Positions 1 to 11,346 of a stretch of 64,000 bases of DNA are shown here, piece after piece. The notes below the pieces were generated by a model that did no database searches, was not told the DNA's origin, and worked only from the letters and a program-made list of their open reading frames with translations. Positions within the stretch are counted from its first letter, which is position 1. The number at the start of each line of letters is the position of its first letter. The stretch spans positions 9,885,002 through 9,949,001 of the forward strand of contig CM022666.1 of NCBI GenBank assembly GCA_012295275.1. Direction: 5' to 3'. This DNA comes from Chrysomallon squamiferum (taxonomy: Eukaryota; Mollusca; Gastropoda; Neomphalida; Peltospiridae). The position numbers and the translations under genes were made by a program.

Positions 1-260
1 TGACTGATCGCGTTCAGTCTCTGTCCCGGCTTTGATAACGCAGTGAAACTTCGCAGCACTTCCTGTCTCGCGTTATGATTCTTACTTTATGATTATTATT
101 ATTATTACTCAATTAGTCAGTTGTTCTTCGCACATGCGCACTGACGAGAAAATTATTCCCCCGTGGTGAGAGAGAATTGCTCCGGTCTTCTAGTTCGGGC
201 GACTGAACGATTTTTAAAGTTATTTTTATAGAATCAGCAGAAACAAAGTGTTATTATTAG
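1..260. promoter_or_regulatory. CpG-richer block, possible promoter or first-exon edge
   Basis: This stretch is clearly richer in G, C and CpG than the AT-rich sequence that follows. It contains an ETS-like site (CACTTCCTG, 57-65) and an NRF1-like near-palindrome (CGCACATGCGCA, 129-140). A donor-like GTGAGA follows position 165. Such blocks often mark promoters in otherwise AT-rich invertebrate genomes. No coding sequence is recognised, so the direction and the gene it might serve are unknown. Confidence 0.25.
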
Positions 261-641
261 GTGAAATAAAATGTTAATAGTTTTCTATCTGTTTGAGTTT
301 TCTGTATATCTTTGTCAAACACTTCTTCTTCCTTCCTTTATTTATTTATTATTATTTTATTTATTTATTTGTTTATTGTAATGCATAAATCGTTTATTCT
401 TATAAATGCGTATATAAATGTTGTTTTTAAAGTAAATTAGTCAAAAAAAATTCCAAATTTAATGCTTACTTCTAAATTTGTTATATTCAGAATTTGTAAA
501 AAAAATGTTTACTAGTATTTTTTTTTTTTTTTAATTATTAGTATTTTTAAATCTATTTTTTCCAGTCGAGTTTTAATGAATAAAGAGGTATAACAGGAAA
601 AGACATGATTTTAAAAACATATGGTGCCGACTTGATTGTAG

Positions 642-728
642 TGACGTCATCGTGCATAGAGCAAACATTTCTCAAAACGTTGTCCGAAAAAGTACAGATA
701 TTAATATACAGTGTACGTAATGACGTCA
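642..728. promoter_or_regulatory. pair of perfect CRE palindromes
   Basis: The full cAMP-response-element palindrome TGACGTCA occurs at 642-649 and again at 721-728. Such sites bind CREB/ATF bZIP dimers. No gene start is recognised beside them, so function is inferred only from the motif. Confidence 0.35.
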
Positions 729-834
729 ATAATAATAATAATAATAATAAAAACTCCAAAATACGATATATGTGTGTGTGTGTGTGTATGTATGTGTATG
801 TATGTGTAAAACACATATAACTCATACACAACGC

Positions 835-838
<4 letters not shown>

Positions 839-927
<89 letters not shown>
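839..927. repeat. (AG)n microsatellite followed by (ACAG)n
   Basis: A pure AG dinucleotide run of about 64 bases passes directly into an ACAG tetranucleotide run. A TG/TATG-rich stretch lies just before it (770-812). No coding sequence is supported here. Confidence 0.97.
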
Positions 928-1249
928 GAGAATGCTTTCGTAACGCCAGCCTGTTATAGTTTAAGAGTAATTTACAAGATGCTGTCAATGTTTTCCACTC
1001 TCGTCTGATCACTATAAAAAAAGTATAAGGATATTTCACATTTAATAACAGTTAATATTAAATGACAGGTTGAAAAGCTGATACTCGCTCAAGTGTAAAT
1101 ATTTTATTTTACTGACTGGTTTAATCGCTGCAGAAGACGAAGGTATTTACGATGTTCTAGAGCAGTGTTATTTTTCTTGTTATTATTTCTAAAAGTAAAA
1201 GCGTGGGGATAACAGAAACTCAACATCAACGATAACTATATTAACTGTA

Positions 1250-1620
1250 ATAGTAGCAGTAGTAGTAGTAGTAGAGTAGTAGTTGTAGTAATAGTAGTAG
1301 CAGCAGTAGCAGTAGTAGTAGTAGCAGTAGTAGTAGTTGTAGTAGCAGCAGTAGTTGTGTATATTGTTGTTGTTGTACTAATAATAATGATTATAGTAAT
1401 GATAACAATAATAACAATATAATAAACAGTAATTATAATAACAGTAATAATAATAAATATAATAATAATCATAATAACAAGAGTAATTAAAATAATAATA
1501 ACAACAACAATAATAACGACAATAACAGTAATAATAACAACAACGACAACAATAATCGCAGTAATAATAACAATAACAACAATATTAACAATAATATCAA
1601 TGACAGTAATAATAATTTAA
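1250..1620. repeat. degenerate trinucleotide tract (GTA/GCA, then AAT/AAC)
   Basis: A low-complexity tract of GTA, GCA and GTT triplets (about 1253-1378) is followed by AAT/AAC triplets to about 1620. The open frames seen here are simple-sequence artefacts. Confidence 0.9.
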
Positions 1621-1969
1621 GAGATTGGAGCCAGACAAAAAAAACACTTAACGGTGATGGCAGTATTTACGTGCACACAACAATTACTATAAATAATAGA
1701 AAATACTTGTGGCGTGTCGCTGTAATCACTGATTGCGTGACACACACAATTATTCGCTGGGAGAGCACAGCGCAGAGCGGTGACATTTTGTATATTGGTG
1801 GGAGAGCTTTAATTAAGTTTATTACTAGGTATTCGGGTCCGATGCATGGCAGTAACATTCTGTTTACAGGTGGGAGTGGTTTTAATTAAAACTGTTTTAA
1901 ACAGGGTGGTGACATTCTATCTTTTGGAGGGAGTGGTTTTAAACTAAAATAAGCTATCATTGGTTGTTA

Positions 1970-2300
1970 CATGTACTTTTTATGTCTGTATATATCAGTG
2001 TATGTTTGTATGTATATAAATATGTAAGTGTTTGTGTGTTTATGTGTGTTTGTGCGTGTGTGCGTGTAACGTTTTGTAAACAGTGTGAATATACATTTTA
2101 GATTCAGTAATGTTGTGTGCATGTTTTGTGTATATGTGAATATGTCTACGTGTGTTTTTGTATGTATATGTGTATGTATGTATTATGTATGTATGTAGAT
2201 ATTTGTATATATGCTTTATATGTTTTATTTATGATGTATGTGTGTGTGTGTGTGTGTGCGCGTCTGTGTTTGTATATATACTTCTTTTTTTCCGCCAGAG
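1970..2300. repeat. TG/TATG-rich low-complexity tract
   Basis: Degenerate GTAT, TGTG and ATGT runs ending in a (TG)n core near 2237-2258. No gene is seen. Confidence 0.8.
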
Positions 2301-2539
2301 TTTTTTGATTACATGAAATGTTTACGGGATACAAATGTACAAAAAGAAATTGTTGCCTCAGGCGACTTTCGATACTTTAGAGTATTGTGGTATTTAGCGA
2401 TATTTTGTAAAGCTACATCTGATTAGATATATGACGGATTTCCATTAACTGTGTGTCTGGTTCAGTCCCCGGGCTCCCAGCTTTCTGAACTCGCTGTGAA
2501 CTCGGATATTTTTATTTTATGTATTATTCTAAACAGTTA

Positions 2540-2566
2540 CTCACACATACACAGAGACAGACAGAT

Positions 2567-2597
<31 letters not shown>

Positions 2598-2665
2598 CAT
2601 TCATACAAACAAACATATACGCACACTCACATGCATTACATACGCATAAACATACAACATATGCT
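2540..2665. repeat. (CA)n microsatellite with CATA flanks
   Basis: A CA dinucleotide core at about 2567-2594 is flanked by degenerate ACAT/ACAC sequence. No gene is seen. Confidence 0.9.
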
Positions 2666-2889
2666 GGTGATATACTGTTAAAGCACACTGGTATTTCTTG
2701 TGAAGATCCTTGTAACTTGAACTGAACAAATAATCATTAATTTGAACATGATATGCGGTAATAATAATAATAATTAATATCTAATAAAGGCGAGCGGCTA
2801 ATGATGACGAAACGCGACGTGGTTCTAGATTTAGATACTTGTATCTCTTACAGCCAGGCTGTTATATCATATTATAATTAGCAGCCTTC

Positions 2890-3190
2890 TTCTTGTTATT
2901 GCTGTTGGTGTTGTTGACGTCGTCTTGTTCTTTTAGTTGTCTCTACCTCCACCACCGATAAACAACCACAAACCATCAACAAAACTATCACCGTTACAAC
3001 AATTACTACTGCTGCTGCTCCTGCTGCTACTGCAACAACAACCACTACTAGTTTTATTCCTACTACTGCTACAATTACTTTTACTGTTACTACTATTACC
3101 ACTACTTTTACAACTACTACTGGAATTGGTGTTGTTGACGCAAGCACCACCAATATCGTCATCATTATTGCTTCTACAGCTACTACGGTA
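2890..3190. repeat. degenerate CTA/CTG/CAA trinucleotide tract
   Basis: Triplet-rich sequence that is open in several frames because of its period of three. The poly-Leu and poly-Val translations do not resemble a real protein. Confidence 0.8.
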
Positions 3191-3249
3191 TCATCATCAG
3201 ATGGTTTACTTTACTATATTTGGGAGGCGAACAAATATATTTAAAAATG

Positions 3250-4390
3250 AAACGTAAACTTGTTACACGGCAGTGAGATTACGTGATAATCTCAGAACCA
3301 GCAAGACTGGAAGCACATAAAACAAGTCAGCTAATTCCACCACTTCTTAGTACACGTGGCAAATATGTTTTTCATTTTCTGTTATCGGCTTCAGCTCAGT
3401 GGTTATATATTTTCTGACACCGGTTGCTTAATGTCACACAACTGTTTAGCGAAAAACACGAACATAATGTAAAATCAAATGGTAGATTGCAGTACTCGAT
3501 AAAGTAAAATTAAAACACTTGCTGTACCAAACGATCAGAATGTAGAAAATATTTGGCTTTCTGTATGTTTCACAGAAACGTATTTGACGGATAACAGCAT
3601 ACTGACAACCAATTTAACAGTGTTGTTGAACAAGTATAATTTTTATTATTGATTATTGGTAACACAATAGAACACAATTGTTTTAGTTTTTCATTATTGA
3701 ATGTAAAGGGTGGGATTTTTTTGGTTTGGTTTATATTATTTTGATGTTGTTTTTTGCTTTTGTTTTGTTATTGTTGGTTTTTTGTTGTTGTTTTCCCCTG
3801 CACTGACTAATATCTGCTGATACATTTGGTATTTCTGAGAGCGAATCTGTGAGGATAGGGGTTTTTTGTGTGTTTTTCTGTTTTTGCTGCATTTTTATAT
3901 TAATATTCTCATAAACAGAACAAAACGTACCACAATTTCAGTCACGTGATACAGAGCTGTGTCCCACAGACATTGATCAGATCACTAGTATAACCTTTGA
4001 CCTGGTGTGTTGTGAAAACCGACTTAATGAGTTCTGCGAATGGCCATCGAATGCGGCAGAACTCGTATGAAAATATCACTTCTAATAAAGTGAATAACTG
4101 AGGAAGACTGGATCAAACAATCTACACTAATTTAATAATGTCGTTTTCACTTTGCTTGCTTCAGTGTAGATGTGTTGTATATAGTCGAGCAGACGCGAAA
4201 TGACTGCTGACCGACAAAATGACGTCACACACTGCCAGCAGATGAATCTTTCATTACTTTGTCTACAGGTCCAAGTGACAATGCATCGCCTAATTCACAT
4301 ACTGAATGTCTTGTCACTCGCCTAACAGTTTACAAAATATCTCAGTTGAAAGGTGAAGATGATTTTTATTATAATCAGATCACCACAGTA
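3250..4390. other. unique non-coding sequence
   Basis: Mostly non-repetitive AT-rich DNA with no recognisable exon. It has a T/G-rich stretch at 3700-3900, one perfect CRE (TGACGTCA, 4220-4227) and a DR1-like nuclear-receptor half-site pair near 3992-4004. Nothing more is supported. Confidence 0.5.
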
Positions 4391-4649
4391 TAAAGTGTGT
4401 GTGTGTGTGTGTATGTGTGTGAGTGTGTGTGTGTGTGTGGGGGGTAATGTTCATATCATCGTCTCTGTTTCAGGGAGATTATTAGGTCTCTGTTCCATTG
4501 CTTTATACATTAAAGAGAAAAAGATGCTGTCAAATAAACGTTAATAGTAATACAGAAGTAATATCTGACATGTCAATAATGTTCTACAGAGAATTCAGCT
4601 GAATATCTGCAGTAAGACTTCATTAAGAGCGAACTATATTAAAGTGGAG

Positions 4650-4812
4650 TACCGTTGTGTATACAACACAAGACTGACTGATACTAGAGTGTTGTAGTGT
4701 TGTGTATACAACACAAGACTGACTGATATTAGTGTTGTAGTGTTGTCTATAAAACACACGACAGACTGTGATACTAGAGTGCTGTATATAAAACACACGA
4801 CTGACTCTTAAA
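4650..4812. repeat. short minisatellite, about three to four units
   Basis: Units of roughly 50-60 bases share the core ACACAAGACTGACTGATA followed by a GTGTTGTAG segment. The last units are diverged (ACACACGAC). Each unit also holds a small inverted pair, GTGTTGT...ACAACAC. Confidence 0.8.
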
Positions 4813-5218
4813 TAGAATAATAATAATATCACTGTATAATATGTTGCTAGTTATTTTAGTGCGCTATAACTGCGGGTGGTACGGTTACTTCTATTTATAA
4901 ATATAACACTTTTCTACATAGTAAACGATTTATGAAACATATTTATTACAAATCTTTCATATCCACGGATATGTAACACCTAACTTGAACTCTTTTTTTC
5001 TTCTTGTTTTGTTTTGTTTTTGTTTTTTACTCTTTTTTTTTATATTTGTTTACACTGTCTAGTTTCTTGTATACTGCTTTTGATTTCGTCTAACGTAATT
5101 AAATAATGAATATTACTAATGATCTCCACATAATTATGAATATATATGTTTATCTTGACACTTAAATCCATGAAAATTGCGCCATTAAGAATAGTTATCA
5201 CCAAAGAGTAATAATTTA

Positions 5219-5237
5219 TTATTATTGTTATTGTTAC

Positions 5238-5304
<67 letters not shown>
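5219..5304. repeat. (ATT)n microsatellite
   Basis: An almost pure ATT/TTA run. The poly-Leu reading of this stretch is not a gene. Confidence 0.97.
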
Positions 5305-5454
5305 TACTTATTTATTTGTTATTATATATATACAAAATATATTTTATGTGCATCATTTCGTATACAGCAGTGTGTGTACTAGTCTTTTAAAACCAACGAA
5401 ACGTCCATGTTGGAACGAGAGAAAACTGTAAAGGCTAAAATTAATTCTAGAACG

Positions 5455-6240
5455 CAAAAACAATAATAATTAAAAAAAACCCAACAATATAAATAACAAT
5501 GGTAACAACAAAAGTAAAATTAGTAGTTACAACAACAACAAGAGTAATAATGACAACAATAATAATAACAATGATGATGATAATACCGGAGATGACAATA
5601 TTGATGATGATGATCAAAATGATGATTATGAAGTGAAAACCACTATAATTATGAAGGTAATAATGATGATGACGGTATTACGATGTTGATGATGATAATC
5701 AAAAATAAAACAACAGGATGAAAAGTGTACTTATAAAAAGGTTCAGCGTTCTTGCATTCCAGCAGCAACAGTTTTGAAAGTGAACTTTGAGTTAAATCAA
5801 CCAGCAGTAGATATTATCAGCATCAGCTCACAAACAACATGTCTAAAAATAAAAAAAATAAATGAAAAAAAATATATATAAAAAAGTTAAACGAGAGGTA
5901 ACTAAACACCTGCAAAACAAGAAAAAATAAAGTAAAAATAATAATAAAACAATAATAATAAAAAGAAAAGAAAAAATGAATAAATAAATAAATTAATATA
6001 TATATATTTTTTTATTATTATTTAAAAAGATAACAAATATGGGGAAAAAAATAGTAGTAGTAGTAATCATAGCAGTAGTGGTGGTAGTAATAAAGAATAA
6101 AAAAGTAATAGATAATAAACAAATAAAAGCAATAAAACTAAACTTAAAATATGTTTTGTAAAAAGTGGAAAGGCAACAACAATAACAGCAGTAATAATGA
6201 TGATGATGACGATGTTGATGACGCTAATAAAATCGGTAAT
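5455..6240. repeat. A-rich trinucleotide low-complexity region
   Basis: AAT, AAC and GAT triplets alternate with poly(A)-rich sequence. No exon or RNA gene is recognised. Confidence 0.75.
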
Positions 6241-6831
6241 AATATACGCTCTTTTTCTTCACCAATATTTTCAGCTATAATCATATTTATTATTTCAACT
6301 TCCAAGCTGTTAAATATATATAAACTTGTGTTTTAAAACAACATATTTTAATATGTTTCTTACAAATGTTTCATGTAATTTCGTTCAGAAAGACTAACAC
6401 ACACGACAGTACAGTATGCAGAAGTGAAATGAATTTACAAATATTATGTCACATATTTCACTTTATCTGTGTCTTGTTTCAAATGATTAAAGATTCTGTA
6501 TTTAAAACCGTTAGACGACCGGTCGTGCATTTTTACAGTTATGTACAAACTAACGATGTAACTCGAAAGTTTATGTAACTATCTTACACACTCATAACTT
6601 TCTGGTGTAAACGGATAATATTGCACAAGAGTTTATTTTATTATTTTGAATGTCAGCGTCCGCATTCACATAGATTATAGGCTGGAATTAGAATAACAAT
6701 AATTACATATATAATAATAATATAATTATATATACCTGTTGTACCTTTTTAATTCGGACCTCCTCAATTCCCATACTTCACCCCGATCTGGCAACCACAA
6801 AGCAGAACTGTTAACAAAAGACCAAGAAAGT

Positions 6832-7386
6832 ATGTCTGTTTATTTGATTCTAATAAAATTAATTAAGGAAAATCCAAAGTATCAGAAGCAAGCTACATTG
6901 CATCAGTGGTTGAAGAAGATCGTTAATAACACTCCCACGACTCATTCCAACGTAGAAAATCTACTTCACCACCTCCTCCACGAAGTTGCTGACCATGGAT
7001 GCCCCGAAGACACAGCTCATCCCGAAGACACTGCTGATGCTGAAGTCACAGCTGATGCTGAAGGCACAGCTGATGCTGAAGGTACCGCTGATCCTAGAGA
7101 CACAGCGGATCCTGAAGACACAACTGATGCTGAAGACACAGCTAATCCTGGATACACAGCTGATCTTGGATACACAGCTGATCCTGGATACACAGCTGAT
7201 GCTGAAGACACAGCTGATTCTAGAGACACAGCTGATCCTGAAGACACAGCTGATCCTGAAGACCCAACTGATCCTGGATACACAGCTGATCCTGAAGACA
7301 CAGCTGATCCTGGAGACACTGCTGATCCTGAAGACACTGCTGATCCCGAAGACACCGTTATAAGGTTATACGGTCAATTTCTGTAG
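6832..7386 (+). CDS. candidate orphan protein with acidic hexapeptide repeats
   Basis: An uninterrupted frame of 184 codons starts at the first ATG (6832) and ends at TAG (7384-7386). The frame stays open upstream to about 6739, so it could also be an exon with an unseen acceptor. I do not recognise the protein. Residues 1 to about 57 have a mixed hydrophobic and basic, probably helical composition (motifs IKLIKENPKYQKQ, HQWLKKIV, ENLLHHLLHEV). The rest is about 20 tandem copies of a six-residue unit, consensus PEDTAD, with variants AEGTAD, PGYTAD and PRDTAD. The repeat is strongly acidic and free of Lys, with hardly any Arg. The N-terminal codons are more GC-rich and less repetitive than the surroundings, which favours a real gene. 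However, the 18-base repeat also leaves other frames open, so part of the length is automatic. Confidence 0.35.
   Translation: MSVYLILIKLIKENPKYQKQATLHQWLKKIVNNTPTTHSNVENLLHHLLHEVADHGCPEDTAHPEDTADAEVTADAEGTADAEGTADPRDTADPEDTTDAEDTANPGYTADLGYTADPGYTADAEDTADSRDTADPEDTADPEDPTDPGYTADPEDTADPGDTADPEDTADPEDTVIRLYGQFL
7003..7356 (+). repeat. 18-bp tandem repeat, 20 units
   Basis: The consensus unit is CCTGAAGACACAGCTGAT and repeats about 19.7 times with substitutions but no frame-breaking indels. The period is a multiple of three, so each unit encodes one hexapeptide (PEDTAD-like) in the candidate ORF that contains it. Confidence 0.95.
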
Positions 7387-7504
7387 TGCAGCATTTTGGA
7401 ACCTTGGGACCTGGCGGCTAGAAAATCAAAGAGATAGAACCTCTATCAGTTTATATATAAATATATATATATATTTGTACATAATTATATAAATACACAG
7501 TGGG

Positions 7505-7672
7505 GTAGGGGTTTCTGGAATTGGAAATAAAAATAGATATAAAAACAGTATAGGTTGGAATTAGAAATATATATAGACAATACTGGTTGGAATTAGAAAT
7601 ACAAATTGATATAATAAATAGTACTGGTTGAACTAAGAAATATATATATATATATATTCTGCTGGAATTAAA
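7505..7672. repeat. degenerate tandem repeat next to the mariner-type MITE
   Basis: About four diverged units of 45-60 bases share GGTTGGAATTAGAAATA followed by an AT-rich tail. The array ends just before the terminal inverted repeat of the MITE. Confidence 0.65.
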
Positions 7673-7684
7673 ATTTAATATATA

Positions 7685-7898
7685 CAGGGTGGCCCAAAAG
7701 TAGGTTTACAGTTATTAAACTATCGTTTATATGCTTGAAGTTTCTTGCTGGAAAGGTTTGAAGAATGTTGCAATGTTGAAGGATGGCATTTTGAGCACCT
7801 GAGAGATTAAACAGTTTCTGTTTAATGCTTGAAACATACTTATATTTTAAAATAAATTGTCTACGTAATAACTGTAAACCTACTTTTGGGTCACCCTG
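7685..7898. mobile_element. mariner-type MITE, 214 bp
   Basis: The first 33 bases (7685-7717, starting CAGGGTGGCCCAAAAGTAGG) are repeated in inverted orientation at 7866-7898 with one mismatch. Both ends are flanked by TA (7683-7684 and 7899-7900), the target-site duplication made by Tc1/mariner transposases. The CAGGGTG(G/A)CCCAAAAGT terminus is typical of mariner elements. The interior of about 148 bases has no transposase, so this is a non-autonomous copy. The nearly identical inverted repeats suggest it is fairly young. Confidence 0.92.
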
Positions 7899-7899
7899 T

Positions 7900-9050
7900 A
7901 TATATATAAACAAACAGAAGTTGCAGTTAGACTGTACAAACAAACCGTGTTCGAGTACTGGTTACATTGATAAATAATAATTACGATTAGTGTTGAAAAT
8001 GAACTCGTATTAAATTAAGGTCAGTGACCCGTATTTTCACAAAAGAACTGTGAAATGTTAACGATAATGTGACAAACTGATTTGTATTTAGGTAGTCAGT
8101 GTTTGTCATGTTTTCAGTCGGTCGAAAATGTCTCGAATCACTAACAGTTCCGATCAATTCCGAAAATGACACTGACCAACATCGTTTGGATCTTCTTAGC
8201 GACTTAGAGGTTTTAGGTCTGTTTTCGATTACTCAATAATTGTCTCCCTTATCGGATGTATACAGAGTGCGTGGGTGCTGTAACTAGACTTGTAAATCGT
8301 ATCAATGAAAGCCGTTCAGAAAAGATTTTGATATCCAGTAATTGCTTGATGGACTAACTGCACTGAGATTTTGTAGCAGTACGCCTGGATTTAGTTTTAA
8401 TTATGTTATAGATACGTACCAGTCTAATCCTCATACAAGAGTCATAGTTCTTGTTTAAAACATCTGGGACAGGAGTGGGAAACCTCATTCAGTGTGTGTG
8501 TTAAAATCGAACCAAATCTTTTGTCCAAAATTTGCACACTTGCCAACTGAAATGTTATATATCGATGTCTTAAGGATTAGGATGTTTTTATTAGCCTACA
8601 AACTGTCGGATGGTCGGAACTCTCTCACTTTTTTCTCATTCAGTATGATTTGATGTTTTCTGCTAAAAATGGTAAAGATTCACTTACGTATCCATTGTAA
8701 ATAACAAGTAAATGTTATAAAAGCTAACATATATATATCATATTATTTTTATAAGATTAGTCCAAATATATATATAGTTTGTCGTAGCAGGATGTGAGAG
8801 GCAGTTGGGCTTTCCCGACAAGAAAATGTCGGGCAAAGTTTGTTTTTGTTTTGGGGTGGGTTTTTTGTGTGAAACCAACCGATATATGATTTTTCAGATT
8901 TATTACAATTCGAACAAGAGCGATTTGTAAACACTACTCTTCCATATGATAAAGTTTTATTATTATTATTTTATGATAAAGCAATCTTGAAATCAAGAGG
9001 AAATGGCGATGAAAACTGTAAAAACCAAAAAGCGATTTTCTTTCACTGAT
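7900..9050. other. unique non-coding sequence
   Basis: AT-rich, mostly non-repetitive DNA. I find no exon-like stretch, RNA gene or transposon terminus that can be supported. Confidence 0.5.
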
Positions 9051-9539
9051 ATATTTATTTATTTTCTTCTGTGTTTTTTGATTCATTGATTCTTTCTTTC
9101 TTTCTTTCTTCCGTTATTTCATTCATATATATATATATATATCTGATCATCAAAATTATCACTGCTATCATTATTATTGACGTCAAAGTTGTCATAAACG
9201 CCATTATCAGCAACATGATCAGCATTATCATCAACATCATCACAACATTACAGATCATTTTGTATGAAAGATGGTTAAGAATCTATTTACAATGAATTTT
9301 GACTTTTACGTTCAGTGTTAATCGACTGCTTTCTTTTCCTTCCTCTTGTTTTTCTAGAAGACATCATGTGGTGTCTTTTTTTAAATTGGGAGAATAGAAC
9401 ATGTCCGTCTAGCAACTGAAGGAAGTTGGACTATGGAGGGATCATTGCTGAAGTCGTGGATCGGAAAAAGCAATTTGTGAAAATTTGACAAGTTAAAATG
9501 AATACTCCGTCTTAGTTATCCGACACTTTTCAGTATTCA

Positions 9540-9797
9540 CCAAACCATAACAAAATTAATTTTAAAAAAAAGAAAAGAATTAAAAAAAAAGAAGTTTAAA
9601 TTAAAGAAGAAAAAAACATTGAAAAATAAAAATTGTTTTTTTTTTTTTTTTTAGATAAAATAATATCAAAAAGAAATATGAGAAGAAATGAAAACAGAAA
9701 TAAATTATTAGAAATGTGAAGTTAAAAAAAATAAAAAAAAATAAAAAATGCATACATAAATATATAAGAAAATAAAAAATTATAAACAAATAAATAA

Positions 9798-9828
<31 letters not shown>

Positions 9829-10200
9829 AAGACAAATCTTAAAGATTGAAATGAACTGAAAAGTAAAATGAAAAAAAACAAAACAACAACAACAAAAAGA
9901 AGAGTAAAATAAATGTAATTACCAACCTGTCTCTCATAGATATATATATAAAAAATCTGCTCTTGAAATCCGTTATACAACTTAACGATGGTGCAAATTA
10001 ATTTAAATTTCTTTCTTTTTTCTTATTTTATTTTATGAAAACAATTTATTCCTAAGCACGTTTATCTTTCTATTTTTTTCTTCTTCTTTTCTTTTTTCAT
10101 ATATTCTTTTCTTTTACTTTCTTCGTTTCTATTCTTTTTTGTAATACTTTTTTTTTTTTTTTTTTTTGATCACGTAATATTAATATTAATATAGACTATT
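9540..10200. repeat. A/T low-complexity region with (AT)n core
   Basis: Poly(A)/poly(T)-rich sequence with an AT run at about 9802-9828 and poly(T) near 10149-10167. No gene is supported. Confidence 0.8.
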
Positions 10201-10425
10201 ATAGTCAGTATCAGTATTAGTATTAGTAACAGTAGCGGTTGTAGTAATAATAGCAACAGTAGCAGTATTAGTACTAGTGCAGTATGTATTGCAGTAAGAG
10301 TAGTAACAGCAGTAGTAGCTGTCACAGTATTATAGTAGTAGTAGTTATAGTAGCAGCAGTAGCAGCATTAGTAGTAATAGTAGCGGCAATAGTAGCAGTA
10401 GTAGCAGTAGTAGGTTTTAGAGATA
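10200..10425. repeat. degenerate (GTA/GCA)n tract
   Basis: GTA, GCA and ATA triplets repeat with substitutions over about 225 bases, similar in style to the tract at 1250-1380. Confidence 0.85.
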
Positions 10426-11310
10426 TTAATGATAATAACATATAGATGCAGGACAGTATCAGAAATAGAAATAATTTTCTTTCAAATAATACGACAAATT
10501 TTAATAAAATTTTCTTTATTTCGCTTTGATATTGAGTCGATTAGCTTGACGAGACGGTTTCTAAAATGAGAATAAAAATAAAAATAAAAATAAAAATCCA
10601 TCTAATGAAATTGTAAACTTGTTTTATTATTATTTGATAAAAATATAAGCCGATGTTGAGATGAAAGAAATATTAGTCTACATCAAAGTTTAAAAGTCTT
10701 TCTTCATTTCTTTGAACAATAAACTTTATCATTTTTCCAGAGTTACTTTGTCAGAAATAAAAATATTCTCCTAATTTCCTGGCTTCCTAGTGAAAATAAT
10801 TATGTATTTGAAGGAAACAGTTACAAAATAATCTATTTATGGTATTTCTAATGCTCCAAAGAAAACATATGTCTGGGCGTAAATTGAATAAAATGCTACA
10901 AAAAAAAAAAAAAAAAAAAAAAATGAAAAATAAATAATAAAATACAGACAGGAACACATAAAAACATACAAACATATTCACATTAACTTAAATTCGAACA
11001 TAGCAACGGACATAATACGTCATTTTGAGTTATAACGTCACCTGGCTTATAGTGATTTTTGCTATGTCGGTCTTTTATCATGCATTACTCTGTGTGTGAT
11101 ATCTGTGTGCTAACAAGTTTTGTACTTTTATCTCCTACCAAACTATGGTGGAAATTCGTTAATTTGTAATTAAAGCTGATCTAGGTTTGCGGACGTCAAT
11201 AACTGCAGTTTAGATTTTAAAATAAATTACATTGTGTCGTCATGTATCCTTGGTCATATTCACCAGGGGGCATAACTCACCATCCATGAACTTTCATCTT
11301 TCTTATACAT

Positions 11311-11346
<36 letters not shown>

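Noticed and set aside
1236-1472. Ile/Thr-rich open frame on the minus strand
   Set aside because: It is a by-product of a trinucleotide repeat. There is no complex sequence, and the reverse frames are just as open.
2937-3257. Poly-Leu frame of about 100 residues
   Set aside because: It arises from a degenerate CTA/CTG tract. The end is AT-rich noise and no protein family has this composition.
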